A stretch of DNA of 64,000 bases from Acidobacteriota bacterium (lineage in GTDB: Bacteria > Acidobacteriota > Terriglobia > Terriglobales > Acidobacteriaceae): the NCBI GenBank assembly GCA_018268915.1, contig JAFDVQ010000016.1:186001-250000 (forward strand), read 5' to 3'. Made by a program: the position numbers and the translations under genes. Under the pieces are notes generated by a model. It had not been told where the DNA came from. It worked only from the letters and a program-made list of their open reading frames with translations, and ran no database searches. The first letter of the stretch is position 1. Every line of letters starts with the position of its first letter. Shown one piece after another: positions 8,831-17,143 of this stretch.

Positions 8831-9968
8831 GTGGCATTAAGCGATCTCGAATACGCCTACGCTCCAGTGCGCGATCAAGTCCGCGACCTGCGGGAGTATC
8901 TTTGACCCTGCCCGCCTCCGCAGGGAACTAACCGACATCGAAACCAGGCTTGCCGACCCGGCCATGTGGTCCAACCCCGCCGCGTCGCAGCCACTGATGC
9001 GCGACCGCAAGCGTCTTGAAGAGCTCATTGCCCGGGACGAAGAACTGGTCCGGCGCACCAGCGATATCGAAGCTTATTTCGAACTCGCGCGCGAGGGCGA
9101 GGATGTTCTCGCCGACCTCGAGCGGGACGTGAAGTCGCTGGGAACCTTCACCGAAGAGCTCGAAGCCCGCACCATGCTCTCTGGGGAAGCCGATCCTCTC
9201 AACGCAATCGTTACGATTCATCCGGGCGCCGGCGGCACCGAGAGCCAGGACTGGGCAGAGATGCTCGTCCGTATGTATCTGCGCTGGGCTGAGCAGCAGG
9301 GCTTCAAGACTGTGATGAACGATGAGCAGCCCGGCGAGGGTGCTGGCATCAAATCCGCAACCTTCACCATCTCCGGCGAATTTGCGTTCGGGCTGCTGGC
9401 AGGAGAGAGCGGCGTCCATCGTCTTGTGCGTATCTCTCCGTTTGATTCCGCCAAGCGCCGCCACACCTCCTTCGCTTCCGTCTTCGTCTCGCCTGAGATC
9501 GACGACACCATTCAGGTCGACATCAGGCAGGAAGATCTGCGCATCGACACCTACCGTTCCGGCGGCAAGGGCGGTCAGCACGTCAACACTACGGACTCCG
9601 CTGTACGCATTACGCACAACCCAACGGGCATCGTCGTGCAGTGCCAGAATGAGCGCTCTCAGATTCAGAATCGCGAGAAGGCGATGAAGATGCTGCGCTC
9701 GCGCCTCTACGAACATGAGATGGAAAAGAAGCGCGCCGAGTCTAAGAAGCTGGAAGACTCCAAACTCGACATCAACTTCGGCTCGCAGATCCGCTCGTAC
9801 GTTCTTCAGCCCTACCGCATGGCCAAAGACCACCGCACCAAGGTTGAAGTAGGCGACGTGGACAAGGTACTCGACGGATACCTCGAGCCCTTCCTTCGCG
9901 GTTACCTCCTCGCCAAGCGCCGCGGAACCGCCGTAGCTACTGGCGGCGAAGACGAGTTGGATGTTTGA
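8831..9968 (+). CDS. prfB: Peptide chain release factor 2 (programmed +1 frameshift)
   Basis: RF2 ends translation at UGA and UAA. The first 24 codons from GTG 8831 run to an in-frame TGA at 8903-8905; after a +1 slip the frame continues from 8904 to 9968, giving about 378 residues. The second part holds the SPF-type anticodon motif (VRISPFD) and the catalytic GGQ in GGKGGQHVNTT. The GTG at 8831 gives an N-terminal piece as long as that of E. coli (25 codons). A longer frame from ATG 8672 would translate the tandem repeat and is unlikely. Coordinates given as one span must be read as joined 8831-8902 and 8904-9968. Confidence 0.95.
8891..8906 (+). promoter_or_regulatory. prfB: RF2 autoregulatory +1 frameshift site
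   Basis: CGGGAGTATCTTTGAC closely matches the E. coli site: an internal Shine-Dalgarno-like GGGAG, the slippery CTT, and the poorly read TGA followed by C. When RF2 is scarce, ribosomes slip from CTT to TTT and make full-length RF2. Confidence 0.93.
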
Positions 9969-9980
9969 TCTTTGAACTTA

Positions 9981-10012
9981 CTGATCACTGACCCCTGATC
10001 ACTGAGCACTGA
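9981..10012 (+). repeat. Short direct repeats of CTGATCACTGA
   Basis: Two exact copies of CTGATCACTGA (9981-9991 and 9995-10005) and a partial copy (GCACTGA, 10006-10012) fill the gap between prfB and the next gene, ending just before its ATG. Each unit contains the palindrome TGATCA. A related string (ATCACTGATCAG) lies near the end of rarA at about 13291. Function unknown. Confidence 0.5.
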
Positions 10013-10014
10013 CA

Positions 10015-10440
10015 ATGAATGATCCATCCCTCATCGACGAAATGCTTCGCAAGGCTCAGACGATTGCCGTCGTCGGCATGAGCGACAAGCCATGGCGCGC
10101 CAGTCACAACATCGGCCGCTACCTCGTTATGCAGGGCTACCGGGTTCTGCCGGTCAATCCCAGGCTGAAAGAGGTGCACGGCCTCAAGGCCTTTCCCGAT
10201 CTTGAGTCAGCGCAGACAGCGATGAAAGCAGAGGGCTCGCAGATCGACCTCGTCGATGTCTTCCGCGCTTCAGACAAGGTCCCACCTATCGTTGAGGACA
10301 CTATCAGACTCGGCATTCCCTACCTCTGGCTCCAGGAAGACGTCGTCAATGACAAGGCAATGGCGCAGGCAAGATCGGCCGGGGTGAAAGCCGTTCAGGA
10401 CGTCTGCATCTTCCGCGAACACGCGCAGAGGGTAGGCTGA
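10015..10440 (+). CDS. CoA-binding (YccU-type) protein
   Basis: The 141-residue single-domain protein has the Rossmann-like CoA-binding fold: IAVVGMSDKPWRASHNIGRYL near the start (shown in the family as a nucleotide loop followed by SH and the first helix), GYRVLPVNPRL, and VDVFRASDKVPPIVEDTIRLG, then LWLQEDVVN. It ends in CIFREHAQR, typical of YccU. These proteins bind CoA and their role is unsettled. The start at 10015 has no Shine-Dalgarno site because a repeat occupies the leader. Confidence 0.88.
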   Translation: MNDPSLIDEMLRKAQTIAVVGMSDKPWRASHNIGRYLVMQGYRVLPVNPRLKEVHGLKAFPDLESAQTAMKAEGSQIDLVDVFRASDKVPPIVEDTIRLGIPYLWLQEDVVNDKAMAQARSAGVKAVQDVCIFREHAQRVG

Positions 10441-10475
10441 AGCTTGAAATGCGTCTTAGACAAGGAGGCTAGGTG

Positions 10476-10501
10476 CCCGATCCTTGCGAAGCAAGGGTGG
10501 G
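10476..10501 (+). repeat. Hairpin repeat, CCC-ATCC...GGGTGGG family, copy 1
   Basis: Imperfect palindrome TGCCCGATCCTTGC-GAA-GCAAGGGTGGGA: CCTTGC (10482-10487) pairs with GCAAGG (10491-10496) and the pairing extends outward with one mismatch. No T-run follows. A second element with the same outer bases but a different core lies at 32011-32047. It looks like a dispersed intergenic repeat. Confidence 0.55.
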
Positions 10502-10583
10502 AAGCCAGAATGCCTAACCCAACAGTTTCCGTAACTAACCCCGCTCCTGTGTCGTCCAATAAAGGGGCTTCCATCCAGAACGA

Positions 10584-12782
10584 ATGCGATTCATAAGAAC
10601 GATCGTCGCTATCACTGTCGCGCTCTCCGCGACGCTCCCGATTTATGCCGCCTCAAGCTCTGCAGATTTGCCGCATGTGCATGTGCAGCTGATCGCTCCT
10701 GATGCGCAGTTCCATGCGGGTGCAAACAAGGCAGGCCTGTACTTCAAGCTCGAATCGGGCTGGCACGTGTACTGGAAGAACCCTGGGGATGCGGGTGAAC
10801 CACCTCGCATCAAGTGGACGAATTCCCCGCAGGTGACTGTTGGACCGGTCAAATATCCGGTCCCCAAGCGTCTTCCACTTGGTCCGCTGATGGACTTTGG
10901 GTATGAGGACGAAGTTGTCTTTCCACTGGATGTGAAAGTGGATTTGGGCAAGGCTGGCGTTAGCGTCGGAGCCTACTCACCTCTCACAGCGGAACTGAAC
11001 GCAAAAGTCAGCTGGCTCGTTTGCCGCGGCAGCTGCATCCCAGAGAAGACGGAGCTCGCAATCGTTCGGCCGCTCGGGCAGGGAACTGATACCGTTCAGC
11101 CCGATCAGGAGATATGGGCTCGGCTTGCGAATCGGCTTCCGCAGCCTCCGCCCGCAAATCTGAAGATCGGCTTCGCTCCCACCGCATCTGGCTTCCGCCT
11201 CACGGTCATTACGGGCAAAAAGGAAACGGAAGCATCATTCTTCCCGTCGAAGGCCGACATTCTTTCCAACCCCGCTCCGCAGGCCGCGACACCAACCTCC
11301 ACCGGGCTCACTCTCGATCTCAAAAAAGACGAGACGCTCACCGCCAATCCCAAAGAGCTAACCGGGCTTCTCCTCCTCTCCGGGAATCGGGCTTACGAAC
11401 TGGTTGTTCCCTCCGGATCGCCAAAGCCCGCCCAAGCGGCTCCAGCAGAAAACTCTTCTCCCGCCGCCAGCACGACTTCCCCGGGCTCGAACCCCACTAG
11501 CTCCGCTAACTCCGCGAACGCCGCTAACCCCGCCAGCACTGGCCTCCTTCAAGCTGCCGGCCTTGCCTTCCTCGGCGGACTCATCCTGAACCTGATGCCG
11601 TGCGTCTTCCCGGTACTTTTCATCAAGGGTCTGTCCCTTGTGCAATCCGGCGCGGAAGAGAAGCACAAGCTGCGCACGCATGGGCTTGTCTACACGCTGG
11701 GAATTCTCGTTTCGTTCTGGGTTCTCGTCGGGGTTCTTCTGGGCCTGCGTTCTGCTGGATCGCACCTTGGCTGGGGATTCCAGTTCCAGTCGCCCGTATT
11801 TCTCTCGCTGATGGCCGCACTGCTTTTCTTCCTTGGTCTCTCGCTCGCGGGACAATTTGAAATCGGACTCACATTGACGAGCGCCGGCGGCTCGCTGGCC
11901 GCGAAGCAGGGCTACACAGGCAGCTTCTTCACCGGAGTCCTCGCCGTCATCGTTGCCACTCCGTGCACAGCGCCCTTCATGGGAGTCGCGCTGGGCTATG
12001 CGCTTTCGCAGACCGCCATCGTGACCCTTGCTGTGTTCACGGCGCTTGCGCTCGGACTTGCCGCGCCCTACCTCGTTCTTACGCTGCAGCCGGCATGGAC
12101 GCGAATTCTGCCGCGCCCCGGCGCGTGGATGGAAGTGCTGAAGCAAGCCGTTTCTGTTCCAATCTTCGGCACGGTGATCTGGCTTGCGTGGGTCATAGCA
12201 AATGCGTACGGCGCTGCAGTCCTTGCGGCATTGCTCGCAAGCTTTTTGCTCCTCGCCATCGCTGGATGGTTTCTTGGCCGCTGGCCGGCTAAGGGCTGGT
12301 CAACAGCTATCGCGGCCGCAATTCTTCTGATCGTGGTTGTAACCGCAGTTGTTGCTCCCAAGCAGCTTGCTATTGCAGGTGAAACGATTGCCCAGACCGG
12401 AAATTCAACGGGCTGGCAGCCCTGGTCAGCCGAAGCAGTCACACGCGCTCAGTCGCAAGGTCGCCCTGTCTTCATCGATTTCACAGCCAGCTGGTGTCTC
12501 TCGTGCCAGGTAAATGAGCGTGTCGCCCTCGGCAAGCCGGAAGTCCAGAAGGCATTCGCCGACGCCAACGTCGTTCTCATGCGCGCCGACTGGACCCGCT
12601 ACGACGACAACATCACGCGCACGTTAAACAGCTTCGGCCGCAGCGGCGTTCCCACTTACGCTCTCTACGTGCCGGGCGAATCTCAGCCTCGCCTGTTGCC
12701 TGAGGTGCTGACACCTGGAATCGTGACCGATGCACTCGCACAACTGCCCCACGGTTCGACGCAGGCAAAAGCATCAAACTGA
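10584..12782 (+). CDS. DsbD-like thiol:disulfide interchange reductase
   Basis: Carries electrons from the cytosol across the inner membrane to periplasmic thiol proteins. Order of domains in 732 residues: signal peptide (1-22), periplasmic DsbD-N-like domain with a Cys147/Cys151 pair (VCRGSC), a low-complexity linker (about 290-320), a membrane core of about eight segments with the paired cysteines Cys340 (MPCVFP) and Cys461 (TPCTAP), and a thioredoxin domain with WCLSC (Cys638, Cys641). All three redox centres are present. The linker (SSANSANAANPAS) is encoded by the same tandem DNA repeat that follows lnt, so a repeat seems to have entered this gene where it does no harm. Single gene. Confidence 0.92.
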   Translation: MRFIRTIVAITVALSATLPIYAASSSADLPHVHVQLIAPDAQFHAGANKAGLYFKLESGWHVYWKNPGDAGEPPRIKWTNSPQVTVGPVKYPVPKRLPLGPLMDFGYEDEVVFPLDVKVDLGKAGVSVGAYSPLTAELNAKVSWLVCRGSCIPEKTELAIVRPLGQGTDTVQPDQEIWARLANRLPQPPPANLKIGFAPTASGFRLTVITGKKETEASFFPSKADILSNPAPQAATPTSTGLTLDLKKDETLTANPKELTGLLLLSGNRAYELVVPSGSPKPAQAAPAENSSPAASTTSPGSNPTSSANSANAANPASTGLLQAAGLAFLGGLILNLMPCVFPVLFIKGLSLVQSGAEEKHKLRTHGLVYTLGILVSFWVLVGVLLGLRSAGSHLGWGFQFQSPVFLSLMAALLFFLGLSLAGQFEIGLTLTSAGGSLAAKQGYTGSFFTGVLAVIVATPCTAPFMGVALGYALSQTAIVTLAVFTALALGLAAPYLVLTLQPAWTRILPRPGAWMEVLKQAVSVPIFGTVIWLAWVIANAYGAAVLAALLASFLLLAIAGWFLGRWPAKGWSTAIAAAILLIVVVTAVVAPKQLAIAGETIAQTGNSTGWQPWSAEAVTRAQSQGRPVFIDFTASWCLSCQVNERVALGKPEVQKAFADANVVLMRADWTRYDDNITRTLNSFGRSGVPTYALYVPGESQPRLLPEVLTPGIVTDALAQLPHGSTQAKASN
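11497..11536 (+). repeat. TCCGCTAAC-type tandem repeat, copy 2, inside the dsbD-like gene
   Basis: Units CTAGC-TCCGCTAAC-TCCGCGAAC-GCCGCTAAC-CCCGCCAGC lie in frame within the linker between the periplasmic and membrane domains. They match copy 1 at 8704, including the leading CTAGC. Confidence 0.7.
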
Positions 12783-12813
12783 CGCTAGGTCATCGTCATT
12801 TCGTTGAGTGGGT

Positions 12814-13059
12814 CTACCAGGTGAAGTAGTGCCGTCCCATCGCTCTCAGGCTCGGGTGCAGCGGCAGTCCGTCGCGCGATTCGACCTCATACCAGGGCGC
12901 GCCGTCAACTTCTTTCGCGTAGACCATGACCTCGCGCGCGGTCGATTTGTCCATCATTCGCAGGTTTGTCATCACGGGAACCGGGCGAGATTTCGGTGCG
13001 CGCCGCAGGCTGCTGTCGAACTGCTGTTCGTAGGTATTCTCGTTCCACTCTGGCTTCAT
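12814..13059 (-). CDS. Small protein of unknown function
   Basis: An 81-residue soluble product with no signal peptide or membrane segment. Its middle holds TNLRMMDKSTAREVMVYAKE and the end is aromatic (MGRHYFTW). ATG 13059 is preceded by GGAGGG at five bases, a good ribosome site; the frame continues upstream to 13131, but those residues lack such a site. The gene is convergent with the dsbD-like gene and probably has its own promoter. I do not recognise the family. Confidence 0.55.
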   Translation of the reverse strand: MKPEWNENTYEQQFDSSLRRAPKSRPVPVMTNLRMMDKSTAREVMVYAKEVDGAPWYEVESRDGLPLHPSLRAMGRHYFTW

Positions 13060-13290
13060 GATGACCCTCCACTCTGCGTCGGCTCCCACCACCTGCCGCG
13101 CCTGCCATGGAAAATGCAACCCGCGTGCCAAAGCCTGTCCGGCTAGATCAACACGCTATGAGTGATGGAACGAAAACGACTTAACGGAAGTTCCATCCTT
13201 TCCATACGATTCGACGGCTCGCGAAGTGACGAAGCTCAGTGACGAAATCTCGTCTCTGCAGACTCTATTTAGTCATCACCTATCGAATAA

Positions 13291-14676
13291 TCACTGATCA
13301 GAGATGCGACCGCCGCGCTTACCCACCCGCAGCTTTCGAATCTCCTCCATCCGCTGCGCAAGCTGTTTTTCTCGCCCTTCCTGCGTTGGGTGATAGTAGC
13401 TACGTCCGCGCAGCGAATCGGGGAGGCATTCCATATCGGCAACTCTGTCCTCTTCATCGTGCGCGTAGCGGTAGCCTTTTGCGTAGCCGAGCTCTTTCAT
13501 CAGCCGCGTCGGCGCATTGCGCAGATGCAGTGGCACCGGCTCCTGCCGAGTCTCTTCCACTTCCTGCTGCACCGCGCCGTAGGCTGTGTAGACTGCATTC
13601 GACTTCGGCGCGAGGCAGAGGTAGACCACGGCTTCTGCCAGCGCCAGATCGCCTTCCGGCGATCCCAGGAAATCAATTGCCTCCTTGGCCGACAGACAGA
13701 GATTCAGCGCTTCCGGAGCAGCCAGCCCGATGTCCTCAACGGCCATCCTCACCACGCGGCGTGCCAGGTACAGTGGATCCTCGCCCGCAGCAAACATCCG
13801 CGCCAGCCAGTACAGCGCCGCATCGGGATCTGAATTCCGCACGCTCTTATGCAGCGCCGAGATAAGGTTGTAGTGCTCCTCGCCTGATTTGTCGTACATC
13901 AGCACGCGCTGCTGTATGGCTTCCCTCGCGACCTCTTTGTCGATGTGCTTCGAGCCTTCCGTGGCGACCTGCGCTGCCACCTCCAGCGTGTTGTATGCGC
14001 TTCTGCAGTCACCGCTTGAGTAAGAAGCCATCAGTTCGAGCGCGTCATCATCCGCCGTCAACTCCAGCGAGCCAAGTCCGCGTTCCTTGTCGTCCAGCGC
14101 GTTCCGCAACAGTCCCGCAATGCGCTCCTCGCTCAGCGGCTGCAGGACATACACGCGGCACCGAGAAAGCAGTGCCGAGATGATCTCGAACGACGGATTC
14201 TCAGTCGTAGCTCCAATCAGCCGGATTGTTCCGCGCTCGACGTAGGGGAGGAATGCATCCTGCTGGGCCTTGTTGAAGCGGTGAATTTCATCCACAAACA
14301 GGATGGTTCGCGATTGCATTTCAGCAGCCTGCGCCGCGGCGGCCATTACCTGCTTGATCTCTTTGATCCCGCTAAGCACCGCCGAAAACTCAACAAAATT
14401 CGCCTTCGTTGTTTCGGCAATGATCTTGGCCAGGGTCGTCTTGCCAACTCCCGGCGGACCCCAGAAGATCATCGATCCCAGGCTTTGCGCGTCCTGTGCA
14501 TCGCGGTCGATCTGTACTCGAAGCGGTTTCCCTACGGCGAGCAGATGTTCCTGCCCCACGTACTCGTCCAGGGTGCGCGGACGCATTCGCTCGGCTAGCG
14601 GCGCGCTTGCCGATACAGGCAGGGTCCCCTTTGCCGAACCGACCGGCGACTCGGGTACGCCGTCAAAAAGACTCAC
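13291..14676 (-). CDS. rarA: Replication-associated recombination protein A (AAA+ ATPase)
   Basis: RarA/MgsA acts at stalled replication forks. The 461-residue protein shows the N-terminal RPRTLDEYVGQEHLL, Walker A GPPGVGKT, Walker B LFVDEIHRFNKAQQDA, sensor 1 GATTENPSFE and the C-terminal tetramerisation part ending in WLPDSLRGRSYYHPT-like residues (here CLPDSLRGRSYYHPTQEG). Its ATG overlaps the stop of the upstream methyltransferase gene by four bases (ATGA type), so the two are translationally coupled. Confidence 0.95.
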   Translation of the reverse strand: MSLFDGVPESPVGSAKGTLPVSASAPLAERMRPRTLDEYVGQEHLLAVGKPLRVQIDRDAQDAQSLGSMIFWGPPGVGKTTLAKIIAETTKANFVEFSAVLSGIKEIKQVMAAAAQAAEMQSRTILFVDEIHRFNKAQQDAFLPYVERGTIRLIGATTENPSFEIISALLSRCRVYVLQPLSEERIAGLLRNALDDKERGLGSLELTADDDALELMASYSSGDCRSAYNTLEVAAQVATEGSKHIDKEVAREAIQQRVLMYDKSGEEHYNLISALHKSVRNSDPDAALYWLARMFAAGEDPLYLARRVVRMAVEDIGLAAPEALNLCLSAKEAIDFLGSPEGDLALAEAVVYLCLAPKSNAVYTAYGAVQQEVEETRQEPVPLHLRNAPTRLMKELGYAKGYRYAHDEEDRVADMECLPDSLRGRSYYHPTQEGREKQLAQRMEEIRKLRVGKRGGRISDQ

Positions 14677-15509
14677 CGCGAACCTCCGTGCGAAAGCTTC
14701 GAACCGCGCTGCCGCGAAGCTTCATACAGCAGCACACTGGCAGCCACGGCAGCATTCAAGCTCTCGACCGGACCAGGGCAGGGAATTGTGATTGCTCCAT
14801 CGGCCTTCGCCGCTACGGCCTCTGAAACGCCATTGCCTTCATTTCCAATCACGAATGCCAAGCGTCCGGTCAGGTCGGTCCTAGTGGCCGCCTCTCCTCC
14901 TTGCGCGCTGGTGGTCAAGATGCGTATTCCCATTTCTCTTAGATTCGCGAACATCGACAACACGCCGTGTACGATCGGCAAGCGAAACACACTGCCCGCG
15001 GCGGCACGCAGCGTCTTCGGATTCCACTCGCTCACGGTACCCGGCAAGCTCACGATTCCGCTGGCGCCGAAAGCCTCCGCAGAGCGGAGGATCGCTCCAA
15101 GATTTCCGGGGTCTTGTATGCCCGCGAGCACAAGGATCAGCTGTGGTCGATCCGAAGCAGGTTCAACCACCTCCTTCCATGTCCAACGCGGAGGCTCAAC
15201 CAGGGCCGCCAGGGGTTGAGGGTTATCCGTTGTCAGGACGGAGGCAAGCACAGAGCGCGGAATCAGCAGAGTGTCAACGGAGATGGGCAGAGAAAGCGTA
15301 GAAAGCAGCTTCTCCGCCTCCTGTGCGGCAAAAACACAGTCGATCTTCAGCCCAGTGCGCAAAGCCTCCGCAATCATGATCGGGCCCTCAACGGCCACCA
15401 ATATGGTGCCTCCAGGCCCGCGCCCCGGATTTGCCAACGCTCGTCGCAAATCCTTCAACCGCGCGTTCTGCTTACTCTGTACAATGCGTATAGGCATCTG
15501 TAGCGACAC
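14673..15509 (-). CDS. SpoU/TrmH-family RNA 2'-O-methyltransferase
   Basis: The 278-residue enzyme has an N-terminal substrate-binding part with KQNARLKDLRRAL, then the knotted SPOUT domain: motif 1 DPGNLGAILRSAEAFGASG, motif 2 FVIGNEGNGVSE and motif 3 PCPGPVESLNAAVAASVLLYE. These mark 23S rRNA or tRNA ribose methylases (RlmB or TrmH type); the exact target nucleotide cannot be told. It is the first gene of a two-gene operon with rarA. Start: GTG 15509 with a weak AGAAG site, or ATG 15497. Confidence 0.9.
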   Translation of the reverse strand: MSLQMPIRIVQSKQNARLKDLRRALANPGRGPGGTILVAVEGPIMIAEALRTGLKIDCVFAAQEAEKLLSTLSLPISVDTLLIPRSVLASVLTTDNPQPLAALVEPPRWTWKEVVEPASDRPQLILVLAGIQDPGNLGAILRSAEAFGASGIVSLPGTVSEWNPKTLRAAAGSVFRLPIVHGVLSMFANLREMGIRILTTSAQGGEAATRTDLTGRLAFVIGNEGNGVSEAVAAKADGAITIPCPGPVESLNAAVAASVLLYEASRQRGSKLSHGGSR

Positions 15510-15732
15510 GACTTCTGCTATCAGCCGATTCTATGCTGTTCCACCCGGAATTCAGCCGAATTGGACGATCGAAGCAGGGTTGCGTCGCAGCCGGTGCTAT
15601 GGTAGCTTCCGTCATTGTGGCTTCGCTTTGATCCTGTGCGTTCGGGAGCCAGGCGGAAATCACGAGGGCGGCAGGCAACGACCTGAAAACCGGTCCAAGG
15701 TTGAAGCGCCCACATTGCCGAGGTAGACCTTC

Positions 15733-16377
15733 TTGTCCGCGGAAATCTTGCGCGTCCATCCCGACGAGCCCCAAACAGACCGGATTGATTACATCGTCTC
15801 GTGCCTGCGCCAGGGCGACGTGGTGGCCATGCCCACCGATACCTTTTACGGCCTTGCCGTCGACCCCGTAAATCTTCACGCTGTCGAGAACATCTACAGG
15901 ATCAAGAGCCGCCAGAAACAGAAGCCGCTTTCGCTTCTAATCGCTTCGCTCGCCCAGGCTTACGAACTCGCCCGCGACACCGATCCGATGCTCGACAAAC
16001 TGGCCGACCGCTTCTGGCCGGGCCCGCTCACCATCATTGTCCGCGCCGGAACCAAGCTGCCCCTCCGGTCCACTGCCAACACCGGCAACGTGGCTCTGCG
16101 TATCCCCGATTCAGCCATTCCGCGTGCTGTGGTCGAGCGCTTTGGCCTGCCCATCACCGCTACCGCCGCGAATCTCCAGGGCGCGTCGGAATGCACGCAC
16201 GCCGCATGTGTTCGCGACCAGATTGGCGATCGCATTCCGCTGATTGTCGATGGCGGCCCTACCGGTCGCTCGCTGCCCACTACCATCGTGGACCTCTCGC
16301 TAGGCAACGGTCGATGGGAGGTGCTTCGCGAGGGCGCCATCCCGACTCACGAGATCGTCATGGTGCTGCAACGGTAG
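15733..16377 (+). CDS. tsaC: L-threonylcarbamoyladenylate synthase (Sua5/YciO/YrdC)
   Basis: Makes threonylcarbamoyl-AMP, the first step of t6A37 modification of ANN-decoding tRNAs. The 214-residue protein has the YrdC fold: MPTDTFYGLAVD, the K-x-R motif in IYRIKSRQKQKPLSLLI, WPGPLTIIV and the late TATAANLQGA (S-x-N-like position) and PTTIVDL. TTG at 15733 opens the frame; no better start is visible. A DUF218 gene follows seven bases later, probably in the same transcript. Confidence 0.92.
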   Translation: MSAEILRVHPDEPQTDRIDYIVSCLRQGDVVAMPTDTFYGLAVDPVNLHAVENIYRIKSRQKQKPLSLLIASLAQAYELARDTDPMLDKLADRFWPGPLTIIVRAGTKLPLRSTANTGNVALRIPDSAIPRAVVERFGLPITATAANLQGASECTHAACVRDQIGDRIPLIVDGGPTGRSLPTTIVDLSLGNGRWEVLREGAIPTHEIVMVLQR

Positions 16378-16384
16378 GGTACTG

Positions 16385-17023
16385 ATGACTCCGCAGCCCA
16401 CGCCAGCAGCGGTCCAGACCACAAAACGCAAGCCCGTCTTTCGCTGGATTCTGATTGCCGTGGCGCTTGTGGCGATCATCACTGTTATCTGGATTCGCTG
16501 GGTCTACGGGCAAATCCAGTGGTATGCCAGCCGCGACATGGCGACGCCCTCCGACGCCATTGCCGTCTTCGGCGCCGCGGAGTACGACGGCCATCCCTCA
16601 CCGGTCTTCCGAGCCCGTCTCGACCACGCTGAATCGCTCTACAGCAAAGGCATCGCTCCGCTCATCATCACCCTCGGCGGCGACGGTGGCGACCAGTATT
16701 CCGAAGGACGCGTCGGCGAAGACTACCTGGTCGGAGCCGGCGTTCCTGACTCCGACATCATCGCCGAAACCGAAAGTACCAGCACCGACGAGTCCGTTCA
16801 CCGACTGGCCGTGATCGCCCGGACCAATAACCTCCAGCGGATCGTCGTGGTCAGCGACGCTACCCACCTCTTCCGTATTCACCAGATCTGCGCCGCCAAC
16901 GGTCTCAATGTGTTGACTTCACCCCGACCGCGTGTACCGATCGAAGGCTCGTCGACCGGCCAGCGCGAACGCATCCAGCACGAGATTCTCAGTTACACAC
17001 TCTGGCGCCTTCATCTCGACTAA
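16385..17023 (+). CDS. YdcF/ElyC/SanA-type DUF218 membrane protein
   Basis: One N-terminal membrane helix (residues about 20-41, WILIAVALVAIITVIWI) anchors a DUF218 domain in 212 residues. Family signs are DAIAVFGAAEYDGHPSPVF, APLIITLGGDGG, a late ESTSTDESVHRLAVI and RIVVVSDATHLFRIHQI. E. coli relatives (ElyC, SanA) affect envelope integrity and peptidoglycan or vancomycin tolerance. It follows tsaC by seven bases. Confidence 0.87.
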   Translation: MTPQPTPAAVQTTKRKPVFRWILIAVALVAIITVIWIRWVYGQIQWYASRDMATPSDAIAVFGAAEYDGHPSPVFRARLDHAESLYSKGIAPLIITLGGDGGDQYSEGRVGEDYLVGAGVPDSDIIAETESTSTDESVHRLAVIARTNNLQRIVVVSDATHLFRIHQICAANGLNVLTSPRPRVPIEGSSTGQRERIQHEILSYTLWRLHLD

Positions 17024-17143
17024 GTTGCAGCAGGCCTCGGGCACACGCGCGCGAAGTGGCGTCTGGCTGCTCAGAGGTGTCAAAAGCGCCACGGTTGAGC
17101 TAGAATGACCGCAATTTCACTTCAGCTGTGCCACAGGATCTCC

